Source: a bacterium (lineage in GTDB: Bacteria > Patescibacteriota > Minisyncoccia > UBA6257 > GWB1-50-10). From it: a stretch of DNA of 13,160 nucleotides. The stretch lies in NCBI GenBank assembly GCA_021791135.1, contig JAJYXD010000051.1:1-13160 (forward strand), read 5' to 3'. Below the pieces are notes generated by a model that was given only the letters and a program-made list of their open reading frames with translations, had not been told where the DNA came from and made no database searches. The translations under genes and the position numbers were made by a program. This document shows positions 7,134-13,160 of the stretch, in pieces; positions within the stretch are counted from its first letter, which is position 1, and each line of letters starts with the position of its first letter.

Positions 7134-7615
7134 GTACTTCTGGAGAAATAGTGTACCTTTTAGATGCGAATGTTTTATTTGATCTTTCATTGTGGCTTCT
7201 GATGTCTTTGAATAAAAGTTTTTGGTTGAAGCTTGAGGAAGCGTTACAAAATGGCAAATGGGTACTTCTTGATGTGATAGTAGATGAAATCAAGCATGAT
7301 AATGATGGTTTGAAAAAATGGTGCGATGAGCAAAAGAAGAAAGGATTAATAAATGTTATCGATGATACTCATAGGAACAGAGGAGTGGAGATTAATAATC
7401 GCTACCAGATGATTGATGAAAGTACGTTACGATCTACCGTCGACACATATTTAGTCGCCTACGCAGAAGCACACAAGTTGATTGTTTTTTCCAGAGAATC
7501 CCCCCGGAGGAAAATAGAAGAATTGTACAAAATCCCCGATGTATGCAAAGTATTAAATGTACGCATGATTAGGCGGCCACGAGAGTTTTTTGAAGCTATA
7601 GGCTATAAGGGTTAG
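7130..7615 (+). CDS. DUF4411 PIN-like protein, probable toxin or RNase
   Basis: This 161-residue protein looks like DUF4411, a PIN-fold family often found beside an HTH-ImmA/IrrE gene. PIN domains are metal-dependent RNases. Visible candidates for the acidic site are D12 in VYLLDANVLFD, D52/E53 in VIVDEIKHD, and D105 in STVDTYLVAYAEAHKLIVF. The segment KIPDVCKVLNVRMI (134-147) is a family hallmark. The usual late acidic site after the fifth strand reads SRES, so the active site should be checked. The start ATG overlaps the previous stop by four bases (ATGA), which implies coupled translation and tight stoichiometry, as in toxin-antitoxin pairs. It shares the A+T-rich composition of its partner. 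A toxin role is inferred from family and arrangement, not proven. Confidence 0.8.
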   Translation: MSTSGEIVYLLDANVLFDLSLWLLMSLNKSFWLKLEEALQNGKWVLLDVIVDEIKHDNDGLKKWCDEQKKKGLINVIDDTHRNRGVEINNRYQMIDESTLRSTVDTYLVAYAEAHKLIVFSRESPRRKIEELYKIPDVCKVLNVRMIRRPREFFEAIGYKG

Positions 7616-7627
7616 GTCTTTTATAGC

Positions 7628-7645
7628 GACTGTGTTATCACAGTC
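7628..7645 (+). terminator. Hairpin after the ImmA/DUF4411 cassette, possible terminator
   Basis: A perfect seven-base stem, GACTGTG (7628-7634) and CACAGTC (7639-7645), encloses the loop TTAT. It begins 12 bases after the DUF4411 stop. A run of five T (7657-7661) lies 11 bases downstream, which is too far for a textbook intrinsic terminator. It could act as a weak terminator or mRNA-stabilising hairpin, or be a protein-binding palindrome. Confidence 0.4.
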
Positions 7646-7725
7646 ATCGCGACTCGTTTTTGCACTTGTTCAAGAGCATTTAATTTCTCCCTAGATCGCA
7701 ACTTTCTAAAGATAAAACCCCCGCC

Positions 7726-7769
7726 TTTCTCCCACTGTTTCTTTTCATTTCTCCCACTGTTTCTTTTCA
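7726..7769. repeat. Two perfect tandem copies of a 22-bp unit
   Basis: The unit TTTCTCCCACTGTTTCTTTTCA occupies 7726-7747 and is repeated exactly at 7748-7769. It is pyrimidine-rich (its complement is purine-rich). A degenerate continuation (TTCCC) follows. Two copies are too few for a CRISPR or confident iteron array; replication slippage is the simplest explanation. Confidence 0.85.
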
Positions 7770-7959
7770 TTCCCGAACGAGCATAATGGAGCGAAGTGAG
7801 AATTCCGCGAATGAGGACGAAGGAAATGAGGGGATTGCGCACTGTTCGAGTCCCTTTAGGTCGAGTTGTAGAACCCCTCAATTTCCAAGGATGAGCGAGG
7901 AGAAGATGTCTGAGCGGAGCTTTGTGCTGACGAGAGAGGAAGAGAGATTACGCTCTTCC
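7770..7959. other. Gene-free structured GAGCGRAG-rich region upstream of CIRCE
   Basis: No gene is supported here; short open frames on both strands have no recognisable protein features. The stretch repeats words such as GAGCGAAGTGAG (7789), GAGCGAGGAG (7893) and GAGCGGAGC (7912). GGAAATGAGGGG (7822-7833) pairs with CCCCTCAATTTCC (7874-7886) through 12 base pairs and one bulged A. Its loop contains GTTCGAGTCCC (7844-7854), which resembles the T-loop and 3' T-stem of a tRNA, but the bases before it cannot complete the T-stem. A second hairpin, GGAAGAG (7938-7944) and CTCTTCC (7953-7959), ends one base before the CIRCE element. It may be a decayed tRNA-associated repeat or an unrecognised structured RNA; I cannot decide. 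Confidence 0.4.
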
Positions 7960-7960
7960 T

Positions 7961-7987
7961 TTGGCACTTGACACCATCGAGTGCTAA
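7961..7987. promoter_or_regulatory. CIRCE operator (HrcA binding site)
   Basis: The right arm GAGTGCTAA (7979-7987) is a perfect CIRCE half-site. The left arm TTGGCACTT (7961-7969) matches TTAGCACTC at seven of nine bases, and the spacer is exactly nine. CIRCE is the inverted repeat bound by HrcA to repress heat-shock operons. Here it lies just before hrcA itself and overlaps the -35 box (7968-7973), so bound HrcA should block polymerase directly. No second CIRCE is visible upstream of dnaK or dnaJ. Confidence 0.93.
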
Positions 7988-7997
7988 TTTCTATACT
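7968..7997 (+). promoter_or_regulatory. Housekeeping-type promoter of hrcA, leaderless geometry
   Basis: A perfect -35 TTGACA (7968-7973) is followed after 18 bases by TATACT (7992-7997), five of six matches to TATAAT. Seven bases then separate the hexamer from ATG 8005. Transcription would begin at or next to the A of the start codon, predicting an mRNA with no leader and no ribosome binding site. The CIRCE element covers the -35 and most of the spacer. Confidence 0.75.
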
Positions 7998-8004
7998 GTA
8001 TATA

Positions 8005-8703
8005 ATGCAGGAACGAACGCAGGCAATTCTTGAAGCGGCGATCCGGGAGTTCGTAAAAACGGGGGAGCCCGTTACCTCGGAATCGCTGTATGAAGCAAAT
8101 GATTTCGGCATCAAGCCCGCGATGATACGTTGGGAGCTGAATGAATTGAGCAAGGCGGGATACTTTTTCCAGCGCCATCCTTCGGGCGGGAGAATACCCT
8201 CCGATAAGGCCTATCGCTTCTTCACCGAGCGGGCGCTTCAGGAAGATGAGGCGCGGAACACGCGCGGATTCGAGGATGTATTGGACGACTTCAAAAAGGG
8301 AGCCCGACGCACGTTCGTGGAGGATCTCGCAGAACGGTTTGGAGGATTGAGTGTCGGGTACGAGCCCGGGCGCGGCGAGGTGTACGAGAGCGGTCTTCAT
8401 GAGCTCTTGAGCCGACTCCAGGACGACGCGATTACCACAAACGAGATGATCCAGATCGTAAACGATTTCGAGTCCATTCCTTCCCGCGTTGAGGAACTTC
8501 GTTCCTGGTGGGAAGACGAACGGTCTTGGCCGCAGGTATTTATCGGCAGGAGCCCGTTCACAAGGAGTGCGCATGTTGCGGTTGTCGCATCTTGTCTCAA
8601 GTGCGATGACGGCGACTTTTTGCTGCTCGCAATCGGTCCGAAACGAATGGACTATGCAAAACCGATCCGAGCGTTCAGATTTTTCGAAAAATCATTGGAA
8701 TAA
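8005..8703 (+). CDS. hrcA: Heat-inducible transcription repressor HrcA, short form
   Basis: HrcA represses chaperone operons by binding CIRCE and is relieved under heat stress. The winged-helix N-terminus is clear: QERTQAILEAAIREFVKTGEPV, then a recognition region at 36-50, and the wing signature HPSGGRIPSDKAYRFF (58-73). The C-terminus keeps IGPKRMDYAKPIRAFRFFEKSL (210-231), typical of the HrcA effector domain. At 232 residues it is roughly a third shorter than the usual 340 or so, with the loss in the middle and effector domains. An earlier in-frame GTG at 7981 lies inside the CIRCE element and is rejected; ATG 8005 is set by the promoter and family N-terminus. It heads the chaperone cluster and should repress itself. 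The grpE start is three bases after its stop. Confidence 0.92.
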   Translation: MQERTQAILEAAIREFVKTGEPVTSESLYEANDFGIKPAMIRWELNELSKAGYFFQRHPSGGRIPSDKAYRFFTERALQEDEARNTRGFEDVLDDFKKGARRTFVEDLAERFGGLSVGYEPGRGEVYESGLHELLSRLQDDAITTNEMIQIVNDFESIPSRVEELRSWWEDERSWPQVFIGRSPFTRSAHVAVVASCLKCDDGDFLLLAIGPKRMDYAKPIRAFRFFEKSLE

Positions 8704-8706
8704 CAT

Positions 8707-9198
8707 ATGGAAGAAGAAATAAAAAAAGAAGAATCCGCAGATCTTGAAGCTCGTCTTCTCGAAGCCGAGCGACTCAGGGACGAGTATCTCGACGGATGGA
8801 AACGGGCGAAGGCGGATCTCTCGAACTATAAAAAGGAGGAAGTGGAGCGGATGGAATATTTCGTGAAGCGGAGCAACGAAGCGCTTCTTCACGATCTGAT
8901 CGTAATTCTGGACAGTTTTGAACTCGGTCTTTCCGCGATGCGCGAGGATGATTCTTCGAAAAAAGGAATGACGCTTGTGAGGAATCAGCTCTATGACACC
9001 ATGAAGAAATACGGGCTCGAGGTTATACAAATACAAAAGGGCGATCCGTTCAATCCCGAGATTGCGGAGGCGATCGGGGAAATCGAAGCGGAGGGGCCGC
9101 CGGGATCGATTGCGGAGGAGGTGACGAAAGGATACGCCCTCCACGGCAAAACGATGCGACCGACGCGGGTCATGCTTATAAAAACGAAAAACGAGTAA
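8707..9198 (+). CDS. grpE: GrpE nucleotide exchange factor
   Basis: GrpE releases ADP from DnaK and so resets the Hsp70 cycle. The 163-residue protein has the family layout: a long charged helix (about 5-60, with EYLDGWKRAKADLSNYKKEE), which forms the dimer coiled coil, then a short helical part (NEALLHDLIVILDSFELGL). The beta-rich DnaK-binding domain (about 108-160) contains GDPFNPEIAEAIGEI and the closing RPTRVMLIK. It is slightly shorter than the 180-200 residues of many homologues because the disordered N-terminal tail is brief. It follows hrcA by three bases and precedes dnaK by 41, so it is cotranscribed under CIRCE control. It ends with a double stop TAATAG. Confidence 0.95.
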   Translation: MEEEIKKEESADLEARLLEAERLRDEYLDGWKRAKADLSNYKKEEVERMEYFVKRSNEALLHDLIVILDSFELGLSAMREDDSSKKGMTLVRNQLYDTMKKYGLEVIQIQKGDPFNPEIAEAIGEIEAEGPPGSIAEEVTKGYALHGKTMRPTRVMLIKTKNE

Positions 9199-9239
9199 TA
9201 GATAAAAAAGGTCAATAATATTAAAAAAACACAAAAATT

Positions 9240-11105
9240 ATGGCAAAAATTTTAGGAATCGATCTGGGAACTACGAACTCGGCAATGGCGATCGTCGAAG
9301 GCGGCGAGCCGAGAGTTCTCGAGAATAGCGAAGGAGTGCGGACAACGCCCTCAATCGTCGCGATCAACAAGTCGGGAGAACGTTTGGGGGGACTTCTTGC
9401 GAAGCGGCAGGGAGTCGTGAATCCGAAGAACACGATCTACTCGATGAAGCGGCTCATAGGGAGAAAGTTTACCGACGAAGAAGTGAAACGCGACAAGGAG
9501 TGGCTTACCTACGACATCCGCCAGTCGGAAAAGGGAGGAACGGAGATTCATATGGGTGACAAGTGGTATACGCCGGAAGAAATCTCCGCAATGGTGCTCC
9601 AAAAACTGAAGGCGGACGCCGAGGCGAAGCTCGGCGAGAAGATCGACGAGGCGGTCATCACCGTTCCGGCCTACTTCGACGATTCGGAGCGGCAGGCAAC
9701 GAAGAATGCGGGAGAGATCGCGGGATTCAAGGTAAGGAGAATTTTGAACGAACCCACCGCCGCGGCCCTCGCGTACGGATTGAATAAACAAAAGAACGAG
9801 AAGATCGTGGTATACGACTTCGGCGGCGGCACGTTCGATATCTCGATTCTCGAGGTGGGGGACGATACCGTCGAGGTAAAGGCGACCGGAGGCGATACGC
9901 ACTTGGGCGGGGACGATTTCGATAAGCGCATCATCGAATATCTCGTACAGGAATACAAAAAACAGGAAGGTATCGATCTTTCGAAGGACACGCTTGCCCT
10001 GCAGCGTCTCAAGGAAGCCGCGGAGCGCGCAAAGCACGAACTCTCGACCGTGACGGAGACGGAGATCAATCTTCCCTACGTTACGTCCGACGCTTCCGGG
10101 CCGAAACATTTTCTTATGAAGCTCACGAGAGCGAAACTCGAAAATCTGGTACAGGATTTGATCGATCGTTCGATCGCGCTCGTGAAGGAGGCGGTAACGG
10201 CGCCGACACCCAAAGGAGCGGGACTTGCGCTCTCCGACATCAACGAGGTGATTCTCGTCGGAGGACAGATAAGGATGCCCGCAATCGAGGAGGCGGTGAA
10301 AAACCTGTTCGGGAAGGAACCTCATAAAGGCATTAATCCCGACGAGGTGGTCGCGATCGGTGCGGCGGTGCAGGCGGGGATCCTCCAGGGAGACGTAAAG
10401 GATATTCTTCTTCTTGATGTGACGCCGCTCACGTTGAGCATCGAGACGTTGGGAAACGTGGCGACACCGATGATACAAAAGAACACGACGATCCCGACCT
10501 CGAAGACGCAGGTATTTTCGACCGCAGCCGATAACCAGACATCCGTCGAGGTGCATATCGGCCAGGGAGAGCGTCCGATGATGCAGGACAACAAAACGCT
10601 CGCGCGTTTCATTCTTGACGGTATCCCTCCGTCGCCGCGCGGCGTCCCGCAGGTAGAAGTCACGTTCGATATCGACGCGAACGGCATTCTCACCGTTTCG
10701 GCGAAAGATAAAGCATCGGGGAAGGAACAATCGGTGCGTATCGAGGCCTCGACGAGTTTGAGCAAGGAGGAAGTGGAGCGCCTGAAGAAAGAAGCCGCCG
10801 AACATGCGACGGAGGACGAGAAAAAGAAGGAGCTGATAGAAATGCGGAATCAGGCGGAAGCGCTCGTCTATACGGCCGAAAAGAGCTTGCGCGATCTCGG
10901 GGACAAAGTGACGGAAGATATGAAAAAGGATATCACGGAGAAGATCACGCGTCTGAATGAGGTAAAACAGGGAGATGACAAGGAGGCAATCAAGAGCGCT
11001 TCGACCGATCTCTCCACGGCGCTTCAAAAGATAGGTGAGTCCCTCTATAATAAAAACAATGGACCTGAATCTTCCCCACAACCCGAATCTGGAAATAATC
11101 AGTGA
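9240..11105 (+). CDS. dnaK: Chaperone DnaK (Hsp70)
   Basis: DnaK is the ATP-driven Hsp70 that binds exposed hydrophobic peptides in the cytoplasm with DnaJ and GrpE. All hallmarks are present: phosphate-1 loop GIDLGTTNS (6-14), Lys70 in SMKRLIGRK, the NEPTAAALAYG segment (170-180), phosphate-2 VYDFGGGTFD (191-200), and adenosine loop VILVGGQIRMPAI. The linker LLLDVTPLTL (390-399), a complete substrate-binding domain, and a helical lid (about 505-602) follow. At 621 residues it is full length; the tail is Pro/Ser-rich and ends GNNQ, without a recognisable terminal EEVD-like motif. There is no strong ribosome site: the 41-base spacer is A-rich (AAAAAAACACAAAAA) and probably unstructured. The last 47 bases overlap the next gene and also carry that gene's promoter. 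Confidence 0.98.
   Translation: MAKILGIDLGTTNSAMAIVEGGEPRVLENSEGVRTTPSIVAINKSGERLGGLLAKRQGVVNPKNTIYSMKRLIGRKFTDEEVKRDKEWLTYDIRQSEKGGTEIHMGDKWYTPEEISAMVLQKLKADAEAKLGEKIDEAVITVPAYFDDSERQATKNAGEIAGFKVRRILNEPTAAALAYGLNKQKNEKIVVYDFGGGTFDISILEVGDDTVEVKATGGDTHLGGDDFDKRIIEYLVQEYKKQEGIDLSKDTLALQRLKEAAERAKHELSTVTETEINLPYVTSDASGPKHFLMKLTRAKLENLVQDLIDRSIALVKEAVTAPTPKGAGLALSDINEVILVGGQIRMPAIEEAVKNLFGKEPHKGINPDEVVAIGAAVQAGILQGDVKDILLLDVTPLTLSIETLGNVATPMIQKNTTIPTSKTQVFSTAADNQTSVEVHIGQGERPMMQDNKTLARFILDGIPPSPRGVPQVEVTFDIDANGILTVSAKDKASGKEQSVRIEASTSLSKEEVERLKKEAAEHATEDEKKKELIEMRNQAEALVYTAEKSLRDLGDKVTEDMKKDITEKITRLNEVKQGDDKEAIKSASTDLSTALQKIGESLYNKNNGPESSPQPESGNNQ
11023..11051 (+). promoter_or_regulatory. Promoter inside the 3' end of dnaK, leaderless geometry
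   Basis: TTCAAA (11023-11028; four of six matches to TTGACA), a 17-base spacer and a perfect TATAAT (11046-11051) lie within the dnaK coding sequence. Exactly seven bases then lead to ATG 11059 of the membrane-protein gene. The hexamer also encodes dnaK codons for Tyr-Asn in SLYNKNN, so it could be a chance of codon choice, but spacing and position fit a real promoter that would be independent of CIRCE. Confidence 0.55.
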
Positions 11106-12123
11106 ACGGCGTGAGCCGGAAACGGACAGAAGCGTTTGGAAGATTTTTCTTCTCGGGCTTCTCGGTGTAGCGGCGAGCGCCGCGGCGGTTTCCGGGTTCA
11201 TGAATTTTTCCACAAGTCCGAACTCTTTCTACTTCTGGACGTTCGTAGTCGCGGTTCTTCTGTTCTGGGCGCTGAAACTTCTGCAGATCTTTTTCGTGAA
11301 GGGATTCTGGAAGCTTTTTTCCATTACACTCTGTGAAATACTCGTTCCGCTTGCCGTATTCAGAACCCACTTCGATTCGGTGACGCTGCCGTATCTTCTC
11401 GCCGGGGCGATTCTCGCATTTCTTTTTTTCGGCGCCGCGATCAAGCGGGGAAGAAACGCGGTTGAGAACAGCATTGAACCCCAGTTCTTTCCCGTCTCGA
11501 AGAGCATGCTCCCGAAGCTCACGAGCGGTTTTCTTATATTTCTCTCTCTCCTGCTCTATCTGAACTACTTCGTGTGGGGGAATTTCACGGACACGTTGGG
11601 GAGAGCAATGCTTCGGAGTGTTACCTCAAGCGCCGAACCGGTAGTGCACCTCTGGATTCCGAATGTCTCCTTCGAGATGTCGATTCAGACCTTCCTTGAT
11701 ACGCTCGTAAGAGAAGAACTCGAACGAACGAATTTCACCGTGGCGGAGACGGGAGGACAGACCCAACAACTTGGATTTCTTGAACTTCCACAAAAGCAGC
11801 AGGAGTTGTACTTCGAGCAGGCGAAACAGCAGGCAAGCATCGCGTTTGTGGCGCAGTTCGGGAACATCAACAGAAATGAATCGGCGAACACGTTCATGTA
11901 TGATCTGGGAAAGCAGTATGTGGAAAAGATGGGAACCGCCGCGCGCGGAGCTCTTTCCATTGCGACCATCGTAGTGTTCTTCCTTTGCGTGAAGGGAATT
12001 GTCGTACTCCTGTATTGGCTGATAGGTCTTCTCGGATTCGTATTCTTCAAGCTTTGCGTGGTGACGGGATTCGCGGTCATGAGTGTCGAGACGAAGACCA
12101 GGAGATTTCCCATTCTCCCTTAA
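11059..12123 (+). CDS. Multi-pass membrane protein between dnaK and dnaJ, function unknown
   Basis: I do not recognise this 354-residue protein. It has a charged, mostly polar N-terminus (1-26), then hydrophobic segments at about 27-47, 56-79, 85-101, 109-128 and 156-173. A soluble stretch of about 125 residues (174-298) is rich in Gln, Glu and Asn, with a helical part (QKQQELYFEQAKQQASIAFVAQFG). One or two further segments follow at about 299-341, ending in a basic tail (KTRRFPILP). It overlaps dnaK by 47 bases in another frame and ends 15 bases before dnaJ. Its codon use resembles the neighbours, so it is probably long resident. ATG 11059 is preferred to GTG 11035 because of the -10 box seven bases upstream. 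Its place suggests a link to envelope protein stress, but that is only inference. Confidence 0.85.
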   Translation: MDLNLPHNPNLEIISERREPETDRSVWKIFLLGLLGVAASAAAVSGFMNFSTSPNSFYFWTFVVAVLLFWALKLLQIFFVKGFWKLFSITLCEILVPLAVFRTHFDSVTLPYLLAGAILAFLFFGAAIKRGRNAVENSIEPQFFPVSKSMLPKLTSGFLIFLSLLLYLNYFVWGNFTDTLGRAMLRSVTSSAEPVVHLWIPNVSFEMSIQTFLDTLVREELERTNFTVAETGGQTQQLGFLELPQKQQELYFEQAKQQASIAFVAQFGNINRNESANTFMYDLGKQYVEKMGTAARGALSIATIVVFFLCVKGIVVLLYWLIGLLGFVFFKLCVVTGFAVMSVETKTRRFPILP

Positions 12124-12138
12124 TTTTCAATAATCGTT

Positions 12139-13160
12139 ATGGAACCGAAAGATTACTACAAAGTACTCGGCGTTTCGAAGGGCGCTTCCGAAGATGAGAT
12201 AAAGAAAGCGTACCGGAAGCTCGCGCATCAATATCACCCCGATAAACAAGGAGGGAACGAGAAGAAGTTCAAGGAAGTGAACGAGGCATATCAGGTATTG
12301 GGCAATAAGGAAAAGAAAGCACAGTACGATCAGTTCGGGAGAGTATTCGAAGGAGGAGGGATGCCCGGCGGAGGAAATCCGTTCGAAGGATTCGATTTCG
12401 GCGGTTCCGGTTTCAGATGGAACGCGGGTGCGGGAGCCGACATGAACGATATTTTCGAGAGTATCTTCGAGCAGTTCGGCGGAGGAGGAAGAAAACGGCA
12501 GACGTATACCCAGGGAGCCGATGTCGAGATCGCGCAGGATATTTCGCTTGAGGAGGCGTTTCACGGCGTCGCGCGGGAAGTCGGTTTTAAGACGAATATT
12601 CTCTGCGAAACCTGTAAAGGACTCGGCTACGCGAAGGAAAAGGGGCAAAAAGATTGCACAAAATGCGGCGGACGGGGAGAAATACGAGTCGAACGAAGAA
12701 CATTCTTCGGGCAGTTCGCCCAGGTGCAGCAATGTCCCGATTGTTTCGGATCGGGGGAAATTCCGAATGCGCCGTGTGCTTCCTGTAAGGGAAGAGGAAG
12801 AGTGTTTGGAGCAAGAACCGTTCGTTTCTCGATTGCACCGGGTATCGAAGACGAACAGGTGATCAAGGTTCCCGGCATGGGAGAGACGGGCGAGCGCGGC
12901 GGAGGAAACGGCGACTGCTATATCGTGATTAGAGTAAAGCCTCATCCGCAGTTTTCGAGAAAAAAATCCGATTTGTATCTTACGAAGGAAGTGCGGGTTC
13001 AGGACATGCTTCTTGAGAAGGAGATAGAATTTAAGGACGTAAGCGGGGAGAGGTTCACGGTGACGATTCCCCGCGGATTCTCGCTTCAGGAGAAGATGAA
13101 GATCGCGCATCGGGGAATGCCGAGGTTCGGATCATCGGGCCGCGGCGATCTCTTTGTTAC
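12139..13160 (+). CDS. dnaJ: Chaperone DnaJ (Hsp40, type I), cut by window end
   Basis: DnaJ delivers substrates to DnaK and stimulates its ATPase. The frame is open from ATG 12139 to the last base, giving 340 codons of a family of about 370-380. The J domain (about 1-70) has the essential HPD in HQYHPDKQGG. A Gly/Phe-rich linker (about 72-118) follows. The zinc domain has all four CxxCxGxG repeats: CETCKGLG, CTKCGGRG, CPDCFGSG and CASCKGRG. The C-terminal substrate domains include KVPGMGETGERGGGNGD and IPRGF. So it is a complete type I DnaJ as far as seen. It starts 15 bases after the membrane-protein gene, without a clear ribosome site or CIRCE. It is probably expressed from read-through of the hrcA operon and from the promoter inside dnaK. 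Confidence 0.97.
   Translation, partial: MEPKDYYKVLGVSKGASEDEIKKAYRKLAHQYHPDKQGGNEKKFKEVNEAYQVLGNKEKKAQYDQFGRVFEGGGMPGGGNPFEGFDFGGSGFRWNAGAGADMNDIFESIFEQFGGGGRKRQTYTQGADVEIAQDISLEEAFHGVAREVGFKTNILCETCKGLGYAKEKGQKDCTKCGGRGEIRVERRTFFGQFAQVQQCPDCFGSGEIPNAPCASCKGRGRVFGARTVRFSIAPGIEDEQVIKVPGMGETGERGGGNGDCYIVIRVKPHPQFSRKKSDLYLTKEVRVQDMLLEKEIEFKDVSGERFTVTIPRGFSLQEKMKIAHRGMPRFGSSGRGDLFV

Noticed and set aside
7726..7769. CRISPR or iteron array
   Set aside because: Only two directly abutting copies without spacers, and no cas or replication gene nearby.
7621..7881. Open frame of 86 codons on the minus strand in the spacer before hrcA
   Set aside because: It runs through the tandem repeat and the stem-loops; the product is basic and without features, so the sequence is better read as non-coding.
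7822..7886. A complete tRNA gene around GTTCGAGTCCC
   Set aside because: The bases before the T-loop (CACT) do not pair with those after it (CCTT), and I find no matching acceptor stem or anticodon arm.
7786..7971. Open frame of 61 codons on the plus strand in the same spacer
   Set aside because: It overlaps both hairpins and the left CIRCE arm, lacks a ribosome site, and its product is a Glu/Arg/Ser-rich low-complexity string.
7981..8004. GTG 7981 as the start of hrcA
   Set aside because: It lies inside the CIRCE element and before the -10 box, so it would not be transcribed from this promoter; family proteins start near MQERTQAIL.
9351..11213. Open frame of 620 codons on the minus strand opposite dnaK
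   Set aside because: Arg- and Leu-rich antisense product with no recognisable features; dnaK on the other strand is beyond doubt.
12127..13110. Open frame of 327 codons on the minus strand opposite dnaJ
   Set aside because: Antisense to a clear DnaJ with J domain and four zinc repeats; its protein is low in meaning.

Overview
The window looks like chromosomal DNA of a Candidate Phyla Radiation (Patescibacteria, probably Parcubacteria-like) bacterium. This is inferred from sequence style: compact genes with short or overlapping junctions, a shortened HrcA, a LysRS C-terminus and GT39-type glycosyltransferase of the kind I associate with that group, a type IV pseudopilin with a long leaderless-fold tail, and few Shine-Dalgarno sites. 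TGA is used as a stop (dnaK and the ImmA-like gene end on TGA at sensible family lengths), so the TGA=Gly lineages (Gracilibacteria/SR1) are unlikely.

Layout. 1-1517: the 3' end of lysS followed directly by serS. 1518-1649: a spacer holding a long, near-perfect inverted repeat whose right arm covers the next start codon. 1650-3095: a membrane-anchored PKD-domain protein and an FtsQ-like divisome protein, three bases apart. 3096-3194: an AT-rich convergent junction made of repeated short words and a hairpin. 3195-5057 (minus): a GT-C (PMT/ArnT-like) membrane glycosyltransferase. 5060-5090: a compact divergent promoter. 5093-5887: a type IV pseudopilin with a tail-fibre-like C-terminal module. 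6009-7615: a visibly A+T-rich two-gene cassette, an HTH plus ImmA/IrrE metallopeptidase gene overlapping a DUF4411 PIN-like gene, probably a horizontally acquired toxin-antitoxin or defence module. 7616-8004: a 389-base gene-free stretch with a hairpin, a 22-base tandem repeat, structured GAGCGRAG-rich sequence, and then a CIRCE operator with the hrcA promoter. 8005-13160: the heat-shock cluster hrcA-grpE-dnaK-(unknown multi-pass membrane protein)-dnaJ, the last running off the window.

How it works together. HrcA should bind CIRCE and repress its own operon (hrcA, grpE, dnaK, perhaps onward to dnaJ); GrpE, DnaK and DnaJ form one Hsp70 machine. The membrane protein between dnaK and dnaJ appears to have its own promoter buried in the end of dnaK, which would uncouple it from CIRCE control. 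The most striking pattern is that three promoters (hrcA, the membrane protein, the glycosyltransferase) each have a -10 hexamer ending exactly seven bases before the ATG. That geometry predicts leaderless mRNAs. The least explained items are the membrane protein inside the heat-shock cluster and the inverted-repeat element at 1535-1651.
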